DNA from: Novosphingobium naphthalenivorans NBRC 102051
GTDB taxonomy: Bacteria; Pseudomonadota; Alphaproteobacteria; Sphingomonadales; Sphingomonadaceae
Length of the DNA stretch: 64,000 nucleotides
Assembly: GCF_001590985.1 (NCBI RefSeq)
Contig: NZ_BCTX01000013.1
Span: 1 to 64,000, forward strand
Reading direction: 5' to 3'
Of the stretch, positions 20,371-28,232 are shown in pieces. Both the position numbers and the translations under genes were made by a program. The stretch's first letter is position 1; the number at the start of each line of letters is the position of its first letter. The notes under the pieces were generated by a model. That model searched no databases and was not told the origin of the DNA. It saw only the letters and a list, made by a program, of their open reading frames with translations.

Positions 20371-22179
20371 ATGGCGACTGTGCGAAACGGACCGATCGCG
20401 GTGCGGGCACCGTGGATCGCCGCGGCGGGCGCCGCCGTCTACTTCATCTGGACCCTGACGCGCTTCTTTCCCAACCACCTCGGCCGGCTCGGATACGATT
20501 ACGGTCTGTTCCTGCCATGGTTCGTGGGCGGCTATTTCTGGCAATCGGTGAACGGACCGCTTTCGCCGCCCGAATTCCTGCCTTCGTTCTGCGGGGGCGT
20601 GCCGTTCCTGTTCAATCCCCAGTCGGTCGTATGGTCGCTGCCGCAGGCGCTGATGCTGGTCATGCCGCCGCTGGCCAGCCTTGCCGTCTCGTGGGTGTTC
20701 TTCGGGATAGCCGGGGCGCTGGGCATGTACGGGCTGATGCGGCGCGTGTTCCGGACGTCGCAGCCAGCCGCACTGCTGGCCGCGACGATCTTCCTGCTCA
20801 ACGGCTTCTACACCACCCGCATGATTATCGGGCATGTCACCTTTCACGGCGTGATGCTGCTCCCGCTGATCGCCTGGCTGCTGTTCGTGCGCCCTGACAC
20901 CGCGCAGACGCCCGCCCGGCGCCGGGCGGGCATCGCCGTACGCAGCCTGCTCACCGGGCTGCTACTCGCCTATCTTTTCTACAGCGGCGGGACCAACACG
21001 ATCCTGCCGATGATGCTGGCCCTGCTGATGCTGGCCCTGCTGGCCGCCCATGCCGGGCGCTGGCACCGGGGGATCTATCTTGTCTGCGCGATCGCGGCGG
21101 CGCTCTGGATCGCCATGTGCGCCTACAAGCTGCTGCCCGCACTGGCCTTTGCCGGCAATGTGACACGCCCGATCAGCCTGCGCATGACCGGAAACCTCGT
21201 CACCCTGCTCGGCGCCGCCGCGGTCTCGCTGTTCACCCCGCAAGTCCTGGCATGGCTGCCTGCGGACAAGCTCGTGCTCGACCGGGTGGAGTTCGAATAT
21301 GGCGTCGGCCTCGTACCGCTGATCGTCCTTGGCGCCGCGCTGTGGACGGCAGCCCGCCGCCGGGACCTGCTGCGTCCGCTGGCGCACGGACGCTGGCCGC
21401 TGGTCCTTGCCCTGGGCCTGCTGCTCACCCTGCCCATCCTCGTAAACTGGGACGCGTTCGGCCTGCGCTGGCTGATCCTGCACCTTCCCATCGTCAAGAT
21501 GATGTCGGTGATGGTGCGTTTCTGGTTCGTCTATATTCCGCTGCTCTGCGTGCTCACCGCGCTGCTGTTCGACTACCTCGTGCCCGATGCCCGCCGGCGC
21601 GGATGGTGGGCCGCCGCAGCCATGGTGCTGACACTCGGCCAGAACGCGGCCACCGACATGCACTATTACGCCGACCAGACCTACGATCCCGCCCCGATGC
21701 TTGCCGCGCGCCAGCGCGTGGCCGCGACCGGAACGGTGCCTCCCGTCGAGCGCATCGCCGATCCGTGGCTGGCGGGCGGCACGATCCAGCCTGACGATGC
21801 CGGACGCAATGCCGCTTTCGCCAAGGGCACCAGCCCTTTCCCCTGCTACGAGCCCATGTTCGGATACCGCATGGAAGTGTTCCGGCAGGGCCGCCTTTCG
21901 GACGGCCCCGTGCTCCAGGCGCGGAATGGTCTGCTCAATCTCAAGAACCCGGCCTGCTACGTCTTCCCGGCCGAGAATGCCTGCCGGCCCGGAGACGAGT
22001 TCACCGCGGCGCAGCGATCGCAGGCCGACGCGTTCCGGCACTACCGCCCGTTCGATTACGCATGGCCCGCGCGCCAGTACCTCGCCGCCGGAGTGAGCCT
22101 CCTCGCCGCAGTATTGGGCCTGCTGGGCCTTGCAATCGCCGGTGCCGTCCTTCTCGCCACCCGGCGCCGCCAGTCCTGA
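20371..22179 (+). CDS. Large multi-spanning membrane protein, YfhO/GT-C-like
   Basis: 602 aa with about 11-12 TM segments and a periplasmic C-terminal portion (about 430-570) before a last TM helix. The first loop has LGYDYGLFLPWFVGGYFW, followed by SFCGGVPFLFNPQSVVWSL. That is similar in layout to bacterial YfhO-type or GT-C glycosyltransferases, which keep an acidic pair in this loop. No precise function can be given. It begins 61 bp after a terminator, so it has its own promoter. An 18-bp tandem duplication covers its stop codon. Confidence 0.65.
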   Translation: MATVRNGPIAVRAPWIAAAGAAVYFIWTLTRFFPNHLGRLGYDYGLFLPWFVGGYFWQSVNGPLSPPEFLPSFCGGVPFLFNPQSVVWSLPQALMLVMPPLASLAVSWVFFGIAGALGMYGLMRRVFRTSQPAALLAATIFLLNGFYTTRMIIGHVTFHGVMLLPLIAWLLFVRPDTAQTPARRRAGIAVRSLLTGLLLAYLFYSGGTNTILPMMLALLMLALLAAHAGRWHRGIYLVCAIAAALWIAMCAYKLLPALAFAGNVTRPISLRMTGNLVTLLGAAAVSLFTPQVLAWLPADKLVLDRVEFEYGVGLVPLIVLGAALWTAARRRDLLRPLAHGRWPLVLALGLLLTLPILVNWDAFGLRWLILHLPIVKMMSVMVRFWFVYIPLLCVLTALLFDYLVPDARRRGWWAAAAMVLTLGQNAATDMHYYADQTYDPAPMLAARQRVAATGTVPPVERIADPWLAGGTIQPDDAGRNAAFAKGTSPFPCYEPMFGYRMEVFRQGRLSDGPVLQARNGLLNLKNPACYVFPAENACRPGDEFTAAQRSQADAFRHYRPFDYAWPARQYLAAGVSLLAAVLGLLGLAIAGAVLLATRRRQS

Positions 22180-22210
22180 CCGCGCTTCCGGGCCTGACCG
22201 CGCTTCCGGG
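22175..22210. repeat. Perfect 18-bp tandem duplication over a stop codon
   Basis: CCTGACCGCGCTTCCGGG occurs twice head-to-tail (22175-22192 and 22193-22210). The first copy contains the TGA of the preceding membrane protein gene. Probably a recent slippage event. Confidence 0.9.
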
Positions 22211-22214
22211 CACC

Positions 22215-22252
22215 AAAAAACCCTCCGGAACCACTGTCCCGGAGGGTTTTTT
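22215..22252. terminator. Bidirectional Rho-independent terminator
   Basis: Perfect 14-bp stem (22215-22228 with 22239-22252), 10-nt loop, A6 on the left and T6 on the right. It serves the convergent membrane protein gene (+) and ornithine decarboxylase gene (-). Confidence 0.93.
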
Positions 22253-22273
22253 CAATTTCCGTTTCTCGAACGA

Positions 22274-23524
22274 TCAGCGCAGCGAGACGACGTTGTCCGA
22301 AACGCGCGGGTCAGGCCGGCCGGTGTAGAGGCTCGCCATCGGCTCGTCGGTCACGATGACGACATCGCCCCCGCCGAAGCCGTTGAACGCGGTCTTCATC
22401 GCCGCGCCATAAGCGCCGAGCATACCGATCTCGATCCAGTCACCCGCCTTGATCTCCGCCGGCAGCATGAAGGGGCCCTCCATGAAGTCCGCATCGTCGC
22501 AGGTCGGGCCGTAGAACGAGAAGGCCTCCAGATCGGCCACGTCGATCGCCGCGTTGTCGTTGGTTTCCTCGCGCGCGATGTGCCGCACCGGGAAACGCCA
22601 TGCCACGTGCGCCGCATCGTAGAGCGCGCCATAAGCGCCATCGTTGATGTAGAGCTCGTCACCACGGCGCTTCTCGACCTTGACGATCAGCGAGTTGTAC
22701 TCGGCCGACAGCGCACGGCCGGGCTCGCACCACAGCTCTGCGTTGTAGGCGACCGGCAGCGCCTCGAAGTGGCGATGGATGATCGCGAAGTAGTCTTCGA
22801 GCGGCGGCGGTTCCATGCCCGGATAGCAGGACGGGAAGCCCCCGCCGACGTCGATCATGTCGATGACGACGCCCGCATCGGCAATCGCCGCACGCGCACG
22901 CTCCAGCGCCTGCACATAAGCGAACGGCGTCATCGCCTGCGAACCGACGTGGAAGCAGACGCCCAGCCAGTCGGCGACCTGACGGGTCGACTGGAGGAGC
23001 TGGCCTGCATCGGCCAGATCGATGCCGAACTTCGAAGCAAGGCTCAGCTCGGAATATTCAGACGAAACGCGCAGGCGCACGCACAGCCGCAGATCCTTTG
23101 CCGGGTTGCCCTCGGCATCGGTGGTGGCGGCCACGATCTTGTCGACCTCTTCCTGGGTATCCAGGCTGAAAGTGCGCACGCCGTGCTGGAAATAGGCCTC
23201 GCGGATCGCGCTCGCGGTCTTGACCGGGTGCATGAAGCACAAGGTCGCCTGCGGCAGCGTCGCGCGTACCAGACGCACCTCGGCGATCGAGGCGACGTCA
23301 TAGTGGGTGATGCCGTTGTCCCACAGGATCTGGATCAGATCGGGCGACGGATTCGCCTTCACGGCATAGAGCGACTTGCCCGGGAACTTCGTGGCGAAGA
23401 ACTGGGCAGCGCGCGCGGCAGCGTGCGGGCGATTGAGGATAACGGGTTCGTCGGGCGCCAGGGCGCGCGCTACAGCCGGTGCGTCAGGATACTGGTGCAA
23501 CTCAAGGGACCCCCAATAGGCCAT
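22274..23524 (-). CDS. Ornithine (or lysine) decarboxylase, alanine-racemase fold type
   Basis: PLP decarboxylase of fold type III, 416 aa, making putrescine (or cadaverine). PLP lysine K56 lies in SLYAVKANPSPDL; the glycine-rich PLP phosphate loop is IDVGGGFPS; the C-terminal catalytic cysteine lies in FYGPTCDDAD. Eukaryotic-type ODC of this size is standard in alphaproteobacteria, and ornithine is the likelier substrate because carboxynorspermidine-type genes follow downstream. A 348-bp region separates it from nspC; a predicted promoter and leader hairpin lie upstream. Confidence 0.9.
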   Translation of the reverse strand: MAYWGSLELHQYPDAPAVARALAPDEPVILNRPHAAARAAQFFATKFPGKSLYAVKANPSPDLIQILWDNGITHYDVASIAEVRLVRATLPQATLCFMHPVKTASAIREAYFQHGVRTFSLDTQEEVDKIVAATTDAEGNPAKDLRLCVRLRVSSEYSELSLASKFGIDLADAGQLLQSTRQVADWLGVCFHVGSQAMTPFAYVQALERARAAIADAGVVIDMIDVGGGFPSCYPGMEPPPLEDYFAIIHRHFEALPVAYNAELWCEPGRALSAEYNSLIVKVEKRRGDELYINDGAYGALYDAAHVAWRFPVRHIAREETNDNAAIDVADLEAFSFYGPTCDDADFMEGPFMLPAEIKAGDWIEIGMLGAYGAAMKTAFNGFGGGDVVIVTDEPMASLYTGRPDPRVSDNVVSLR

Positions 23525-23549
23525 ACGGCCAAGACAACACAGAGACGAA

Positions 23550-23662
23550 GCTGCCTTGCGGTTTGGAAGTCCCCATGGGGCAGCGAGGGGGCGGATATAG
23601 GATAGCGATCATGAATCGCAAGTGAAAAACTGAACGTTTCACAAAAATGTCACAGATGTGAC
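23550..23662 (-). promoter_or_regulatory. Promoter, leader hairpin and palindrome upstream of ODC
   Basis: Reading on the minus strand: a -35-like TTGCGA (23616-23621), a 16-bp spacer, and a -10-like TATATC (23594-23599). The short leader contains GCTGCC/GGCAGC (23550-23555 with 23579-23584), and nested in it CCCC/GGGG (23571-23574 with 23577-23580). Upstream of the promoter lies a palindrome TCACA-GA-TGTGA (within 23649-23662) with G and C at the ends. The rest of the gap to 23872 shows nothing recognisable. Polyamine control is inference. Confidence 0.45.
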
Positions 23663-23872
23663 CATTTGCATCCCAATCCGCCCCTCTCTGAGTGGCTTAG
23701 CCCTTTGTTTACAAGGCTTTGCCATTGCGACACCGAGGAGCTCCCATCCGCATGGGGCACGGTGAAATCGGCGGGTTCACGACGCAGGCTAACAGTCTTT
23801 TGCGAACGGTTCGCGCCAAGAGGGACTGAACGGGCAAGATGCGCGACGGACCGAAGCCTGACGCCCGTTCCA

Positions 23873-25075
23873 TCAGCTCAGACGGTCGCGAAAGTCCTCG
23901 TAGCTGAACTTGCGAATGCATTCGAGCGAATCGGTTTCCGAATCCCACAGCCAGATCGACGGCAGCGGCACGCCGTTGAACGTGGTGGTCTTCACCATCG
24001 AATAATGCGCCTGATCGAGGAACGCGAAGCGCGTGCCCGGCTCGACCGGCACCGGAAAGCGGTAATCGCCGATCACGTCGCCCGCGAGGCACGAAGGCCC
24101 GCCAAGACGCACGGCCCCGCCCTGCCCCTCATCGATCTCGCCTTGATCCTCGATCGGCAGTTCGCCCAGCATGGCCGGGCGGTAGGGCGCCTCGATCACG
24201 TCGGGCATGTGGCAGGTGGCGGAAATGTCCACCACGGCCACCGGCATCCCGTTCCAGCCCACATCGAGCACCGTGCCGGTGAGAATACCGGCATCGAGCG
24301 CCACCGCCTCGCCAGGCTCGATGTAGATCTGCGCGCCGGTATCCTCGGCCATGTCGGCCAGAAACTCGACCAGTTCGTCGCGCTGGTAATCGGCGCGGGT
24401 CACGTGGTGCCCGCCGCCGATGTTGAGCCACTTGAACTGGCCGAAGTACGGTTCGAGGTAATCGAACACCTTGTCCCAGGTGCGCTGGAGCGGCTCGAAA
24501 TCCTGCTCGCACAAGTTGTGGAAGTGAATGCCGTCGACCATCGCGACATGCTCGTCGGTGAGCTGGTCGATCGGGAAACCCAGACGCGAATGCGGCGCCG
24601 AGGGATCGTACTTGGGCACTTCGCCTTCGGGGTGCATCGGATTGATGCGCAGCCCGATGTCGAAATCCTCGCCGCGCGCGCGGGCCGCCTCGATAATCGC
24701 CCAGCAGCGCTCGATTTGCTGCGGCGAGTTGAAGATCACATGGTCCGACAGGCGCAGGATCTCGTCGAGTTCATCGGGCTTGTAGGCCGCGCAATAGGTC
24801 GCGATCTCGCCGTCGTAGAACTCGCTCGCCAGCCGCGCTTCCCACAGGCCGGACGTGCACACGCCATCGAGATATTCCCCGATGATCGGCGCGGTCGACC
24901 ACATCGAAAACGCCTTGAGCGCGGCCAGCACCTTGGCACCGGAACGCTCGCCCACGTCTTGCAGAATCTGCAGATTGCTGCGCAGCTTCGCGGCATCGAC
25001 CACGAAAGCGGGGCTGTCGACACGCGACAGGTCTAAGTGGGCAAAGGCGCCCGGATCGCCGGCTCTGGTTTCCAT
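23873..25075 (-). CDS. nspC: Carboxynorspermidine/carboxyspermidine decarboxylase
   Basis: PLP enzyme of fold type III, 400 aa, removing CO2 from carboxy(nor)spermidine to give (nor)spermidine. PLP lysine K54 lies in LAALKAFSMWS. Family segments are LRINPMHPEGEV, HFHNLCEQDF, WLNIGGGHHVTR and YIEPGEAVALDAG, with the C-terminal LGGPSCLAGDVIGDY cysteine. ATG 25075 was chosen because upstream codons lie inside a palindromic repeat. Works with the dehydrogenase at 25600-26811. Confidence 0.92.
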   Translation of the reverse strand: METRAGDPGAFAHLDLSRVDSPAFVVDAAKLRSNLQILQDVGERSGAKVLAALKAFSMWSTAPIIGEYLDGVCTSGLWEARLASEFYDGEIATYCAAYKPDELDEILRLSDHVIFNSPQQIERCWAIIEAARARGEDFDIGLRINPMHPEGEVPKYDPSAPHSRLGFPIDQLTDEHVAMVDGIHFHNLCEQDFEPLQRTWDKVFDYLEPYFGQFKWLNIGGGHHVTRADYQRDELVEFLADMAEDTGAQIYIEPGEAVALDAGILTGTVLDVGWNGMPVAVVDISATCHMPDVIEAPYRPAMLGELPIEDQGEIDEGQGGAVRLGGPSCLAGDVIGDYRFPVPVEPGTRFAFLDQAHYSMVKTTTFNGVPLPSIWLWDSETDSLECIRKFSYEDFRDRLS

Positions 25076-25093
25076 GCAGACTCGCCTAGCGGT

Positions 25094-25153
25094 CCTCTCC
25101 AAATTTGCGAAGCACATTTGGGGAGGTGGCAGCGCGAAGCGCTGACGGAGGAG
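25094..25153 (+). repeat. Palindromic repeat copy A (GGGGAGG-TGGCAG-CTGACGGAGG family)
   Basis: First hairpin CCTCTCCAAAT/CATTTGGGGAGG, second hairpin CAGCGC-GAA-GCGCTG, then the terminal motif TGACGGAGG. It sits at the 3' side of the DUF559 gene and is inverted relative to copy B at 25514-25578. Confidence 0.85.
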
Positions 25154-25156
25154 TAT

Positions 25157-25513
25157 TCAACGCCGGCAATATCGCACCAAGGCATCGGCGACGGCTTCCG
25201 GCGATTTCAGAACGTCGGATGCCGGAATGCGCAACACTTCCAACCCCAATTCTCTCAGCAGAGCATCCCGCCGCGCGTCACGATCGGGATTGACGCCCAT
25301 GTCATGCGCGATGCCGTCAATCTCAATGCAGAGCTTGGCCTTCGCGCAGTAGAAGTCGACCGTTACAGTCTCCACAAGGGAGTGCTGCCGCCGGAATTTC
25401 ACGCCACCGGGAGAGTTGCGCAGGCAATTCCACAGCAAAACTTCGGGCAGCGACATCTGCTGGCGCAGTTGCCGGGCTCTTGACACATTGCGCGGTGTCC
25501 TGCTGCGCGGCAA
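25157..25513 (-). CDS. DUF559 protein, Vsr-like PD-(D/E)XK nuclease fold
   Basis: 118 aa, full length for DUF559. The N-terminal ARQLRQQMSLPEVLLWNCLR and the core VDFYCAKAKLCIEIDGIAHD match the family; D (VDFYC) and E/D (IEIDG) are the expected nuclease acidic residues, followed by a helix RDARRDALLRELG and VLRIPASDVL. DUF559 belongs to the PD-(D/E)XK clan with Vsr repair nucleases. The start is TTG 25513; its Shine-Dalgarno GGAGG (25520-25524, spacing 6) is the end of repeat copy B. The gene sits between inverted repeats inside the polyamine cluster. Confidence 0.88.
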   Translation of the reverse strand: MPRSRTPRNVSRARQLRQQMSLPEVLLWNCLRNSPGGVKFRRQHSLVETVTVDFYCAKAKLCIEIDGIAHDMGVNPDRDARRDALLRELGLEVLRIPASDVLKSPEAVADALVRYCRR

Positions 25514-25578
25514 TTCCCCCCTCCGTCACGCCCTCCGGGCGTGCCACCTCCCCATTTGCGCCTTCGGCGAAAACGGGG
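25514..25578 (-). repeat. Palindromic repeat copy B (same family as copy A)
   Basis: On the minus strand: CCTCCCC, a loop rich in GCGCC, GGGGAGG, then TGGCACGCCC...GGGCGTGACGGAGG. Same layout as copy A but inverted, so the DUF559 gene is enclosed. Its GGAGG end is the ribosome site of DUF559. Confidence 0.85.
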
Positions 25579-25599
25579 AGGATCGAGGCACAACCCAAA

Positions 25600-26811
25600 T
25601 CAGAACGGCAGCGGCTCGCTCAGTTCCTCGACCGTCCACGGCAGCCCCTGCGTGTTGAGCATGTCCATGAACGGATCGGGGTCCATCTGCTCCATGTTGA
25701 ACACGCCCTCGCCTGTCCACTTGCCGGTGAGCACCATGGCCGCGCCGATCATCGCCGGAACGCCGGTGGTGTAGCTCACCGCCTGGTTGCCGGTTTCGGC
25801 ATAGGCTTCCTCATGGTCGCAGATGTTCTTGATGTAGAACGTCTTCTCGCCCGAACCGTCGAGCGCCTCGCCGGTGGCGATATCGCCGATGTTGGTCTTG
25901 CCCTTGGTGGTTGCGCCGAGCGAGGCCGGCTCGGGCAGCACGGCTTTCAGGAACTGCAGCGGGATGATCTCCACGCCGTTGTAGATCACCGGATCGATGC
26001 GGGTCATGCCCACGTTCTGCAGCACGGTGAGGTGCTGGATATAGGCATCGCCGAAAGTCATCCAGAAGCGGCCGCGCTCCAGTTCGGGCAGGAACTTGGC
26101 GAGGCTTTCCAGTTCCTCGTGGTACATCATGTACATGTTCTTGGGGCCGACGCCCTCGAAGTCGAACGAGACCTTGTTGCTCATCGCCGGAGTCTCGACG
26201 AACGCGCCGTTCTCCCAGTGGCGGGCAGGCGCGGTCACTTCGCGGATGTTGATTTCCGGGTTGAAGTTCGTCGCGAAGGGCTGGCCGTGATCGCCGCCAT
26301 TGCAGTCGAGGATGTCGAGCTTGCGGATGGTCTTGAGCTTGTGCTTCTTCAGCCACATCGCAAAAACGCTGGTCACGCCCGGATCGAAACCCGAACCGAG
26401 CAGCGCCATCAGGCCCGCCTGCTTGAACTTGTCCTGATAGGCCCACTGCCAGTGGTATTCGAACTTGGCCACGTCCTTGGGCTCGTAGTTCGCGGTATCC
26501 ATGTAGTGCGTGCCGGTCGCCAGGCACGCATCCATGATCGCAAGATCCTGATAGGGCAGCGCCAGATTGACGACGAGCTTCGGGGCGATCTTACGGATCA
26601 GTTCGGAGGTGGCCGCCACATCGTCGGCATCGATCGCATACGTGCTGATCGCAACGCCTGTGCGTTCCTTCACCGATTCGGCAATCGCCTCGCACTTGGA
26701 AACCGTGCGGCTGGCGAGATGGATATCCGTGAAGATCTCCGGATTCATGGCCATCTTGTGGACCGCGACCGAGCCGACGCCGCCTGCGCCGATCACCAGA
26801 ACCTTGCTCAC
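25600..26811 (-). CDS. Carboxynorspermidine/carboxyspermidine dehydrogenase (saccharopine dehydrogenase family)
   Basis: NADPH-dependent reductase, 403 aa, joining putrescine or diaminopropane with aspartate semialdehyde to give the substrate of NspC. Start GTG 26811 with GAAGGAG upstream gives KVLVIGAGGVGSV, the Rossmann loop at the very N-terminus. Other family segments: YMDTANYEP, LLGSGFDPGVTSVFA, LDCNGGDHGQPFATNFNPE. It lies upstream of nspC, separated by the repeat-flanked DUF559 gene, and completes an ODC-based spermidine route. Confidence 0.92.
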   Translation of the reverse strand: MSKVLVIGAGGVGSVAVHKMAMNPEIFTDIHLASRTVSKCEAIAESVKERTGVAISTYAIDADDVAATSELIRKIAPKLVVNLALPYQDLAIMDACLATGTHYMDTANYEPKDVAKFEYHWQWAYQDKFKQAGLMALLGSGFDPGVTSVFAMWLKKHKLKTIRKLDILDCNGGDHGQPFATNFNPEINIREVTAPARHWENGAFVETPAMSNKVSFDFEGVGPKNMYMMYHEELESLAKFLPELERGRFWMTFGDAYIQHLTVLQNVGMTRIDPVIYNGVEIIPLQFLKAVLPEPASLGATTKGKTNIGDIATGEALDGSGEKTFYIKNICDHEEAYAETGNQAVSYTTGVPAMIGAAMVLTGKWTGEGVFNMEQMDPDPFMDMLNTQGLPWTVEELSEPLPF

Positions 26812-26898
26812 CAAACCATCTCCTTCAGGAGCCAAAGACAAAGACGCGCATATAAGGGCCCTGTGTGACAACTCAACTGGCCGCGATCGCCTGCCCGA

Positions 26899-26937
26899 TT
26901 GTCATATTCTGCCATCGCCGCGTCATCACGCGGTCAT
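26899..26937 (+). promoter_or_regulatory. Candidate Pho box upstream of btaA
   Basis: Four direct copies of G(T/C)CAT begin at 26901, 26911, 26922 and 26933, i.e. spacings of 10, 11 and 11 bp. Alphaproteobacterial PhoB boxes are 7-bp direct repeats (like CTGTCAT) at 11-bp spacing. The last copy ends 46 bp before the btaA ATG. Confidence 0.55.
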
Positions 26938-26983
26938 GCTGCGGCAGCAAGGGCGGGAAACCGATCCATGACGGGGGCAACCC

Positions 26984-28228
26984 ATGGCCAAGACTGCATC
27001 CAAGACCACCGGCGATACCACCGGCACCAAGCTCATCGAGGGCGCCGTCGTCCGCCACGAAAGCCCGCGCAGCGCGCGCCTGCTCGACAAGGCCTTTGCG
27101 CTCGCGTTCAAGGGCCTCGTCTATGCGCAGATCTGGGAAGATCCGGTCGCCGACATGGAAGCGCTGCAGATCGGCCCGGACAGCCGCATCATCACTATTG
27201 CCAGCGGCGGCTGCAATGCCCTCTCCTATCTCACTGCCGATCCCGCCGGGATCACCGTGGTCGACCTCAACACCGCGCATATCGCGCTCAACAACCTGAA
27301 GCACACCGCGATCCGGCACCTCACCGACTATGCCGACCTGCGCCGCTTCATCGCCGAGGCCGACCACCCCGAAAACCTCGCGACCTACCGCGAGCGGCTT
27401 GCCCCGCACCTCGACGAGGAAACGCGCCGCTACTGGGAAGGCCGCGATCTCGTCGGCCGCCGCCGCATCAAGGCCTTCACCAAGGGCATCTACCGCCACG
27501 GCTTGCTGGGCAATTTCATCGGCGTGGCGCATAAGCTGGCCCGCCTCTACAAGATCGACCCGGCCGAAATCCTCGGTGCCGGCACGCTGGAAGACCAGCG
27601 CCGCGTGTTCGACGAGCGCTTCGCCCCGATCTTCGAGCGCAAGCTGGTGCGCTGGCTGACCAATCACCCCGCCTCGCTGTTCGGCCTCGGCATTCCGCCC
27701 GCGCAATACGACGCGCTGGCCGGGCAGCAGCGCATGGCCGATGTGCTGCGCGCGCGCCTCGAAAAGCTCGCCTGCCATTTCCCGGTGAACGACAATTACT
27801 TCGCCTGGCAGGCCTTTGGGCGCGGCTACGGCAAGAGCGAGCAGGCCCCGCTGCCGCCCTACCTGCAGGCCGCCAACCTGCCGCAAGTGCGCGAGCGGCT
27901 CGACCGGCTGGACTTGCGCCACGCCAACTTCACCCACGTCCTGCGAGACAGCGATGCGGGAACGTACGACCGCTATATCCTGCTCGACGCGCAGGACTGG
28001 ATGACCGACGCCCAACTCACCGAGCTGTGGAGCGAAATCACCCGCACGGCCCGCCCCGGCGCCCGCGTGCTGTTCCGCACCGCCGCCGAGCCGTCGTTGC
28101 TGCCGGGCCGCGTGCCCGACGCGATCCTCGACCACTGGGACTACCGCCCGGCGGAATCGCACGCCGCGACCCTGGCTGACCGCTCGTCGATCTACGGCGG
28201 CGTGCATCTCTACGTGCTGAAGGACTGA
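26984..28228 (+). CDS. btaA: AdoMet:diacylglycerol 3-amino-3-carboxypropyltransferase BtaA
   Basis: First enzyme of the betaine lipid DGTS pathway; transfers the aminocarboxypropyl group of AdoMet to diacylglycerol. 414 aa. Family segments: VYAQIWEDPVADMEAL, then IITIASGGCNALSYL and ITVVDLNTAHIALN (the AdoMet-binding region), and a C-terminal part with YILLDAQDWM. The gene is 4 bp from btaB. Betaine lipids replace phospholipids when phosphate is scarce, in line with the Pho-box-like repeats upstream. Confidence 0.92.
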   Translation: MAKTASKTTGDTTGTKLIEGAVVRHESPRSARLLDKAFALAFKGLVYAQIWEDPVADMEALQIGPDSRIITIASGGCNALSYLTADPAGITVVDLNTAHIALNNLKHTAIRHLTDYADLRRFIAEADHPENLATYRERLAPHLDEETRRYWEGRDLVGRRRIKAFTKGIYRHGLLGNFIGVAHKLARLYKIDPAEILGAGTLEDQRRVFDERFAPIFERKLVRWLTNHPASLFGLGIPPAQYDALAGQQRMADVLRARLEKLACHFPVNDNYFAWQAFGRGYGKSEQAPLPPYLQAANLPQVRERLDRLDLRHANFTHVLRDSDAGTYDRYILLDAQDWMTDAQLTELWSEITRTARPGARVLFRTAAEPSLLPGRVPDAILDHWDYRPAESHAATLADRSSIYGGVHLYVLKD

Positions 28229-28232
28229 CGGC

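Noticed and set aside
25094..25578. Possible CRISPR or IS at the DUF559 locus
   Set aside because: Only two inverted repeat copies, no regular spacers, no transposase; the repeat-nuclease unit explains the pattern better.
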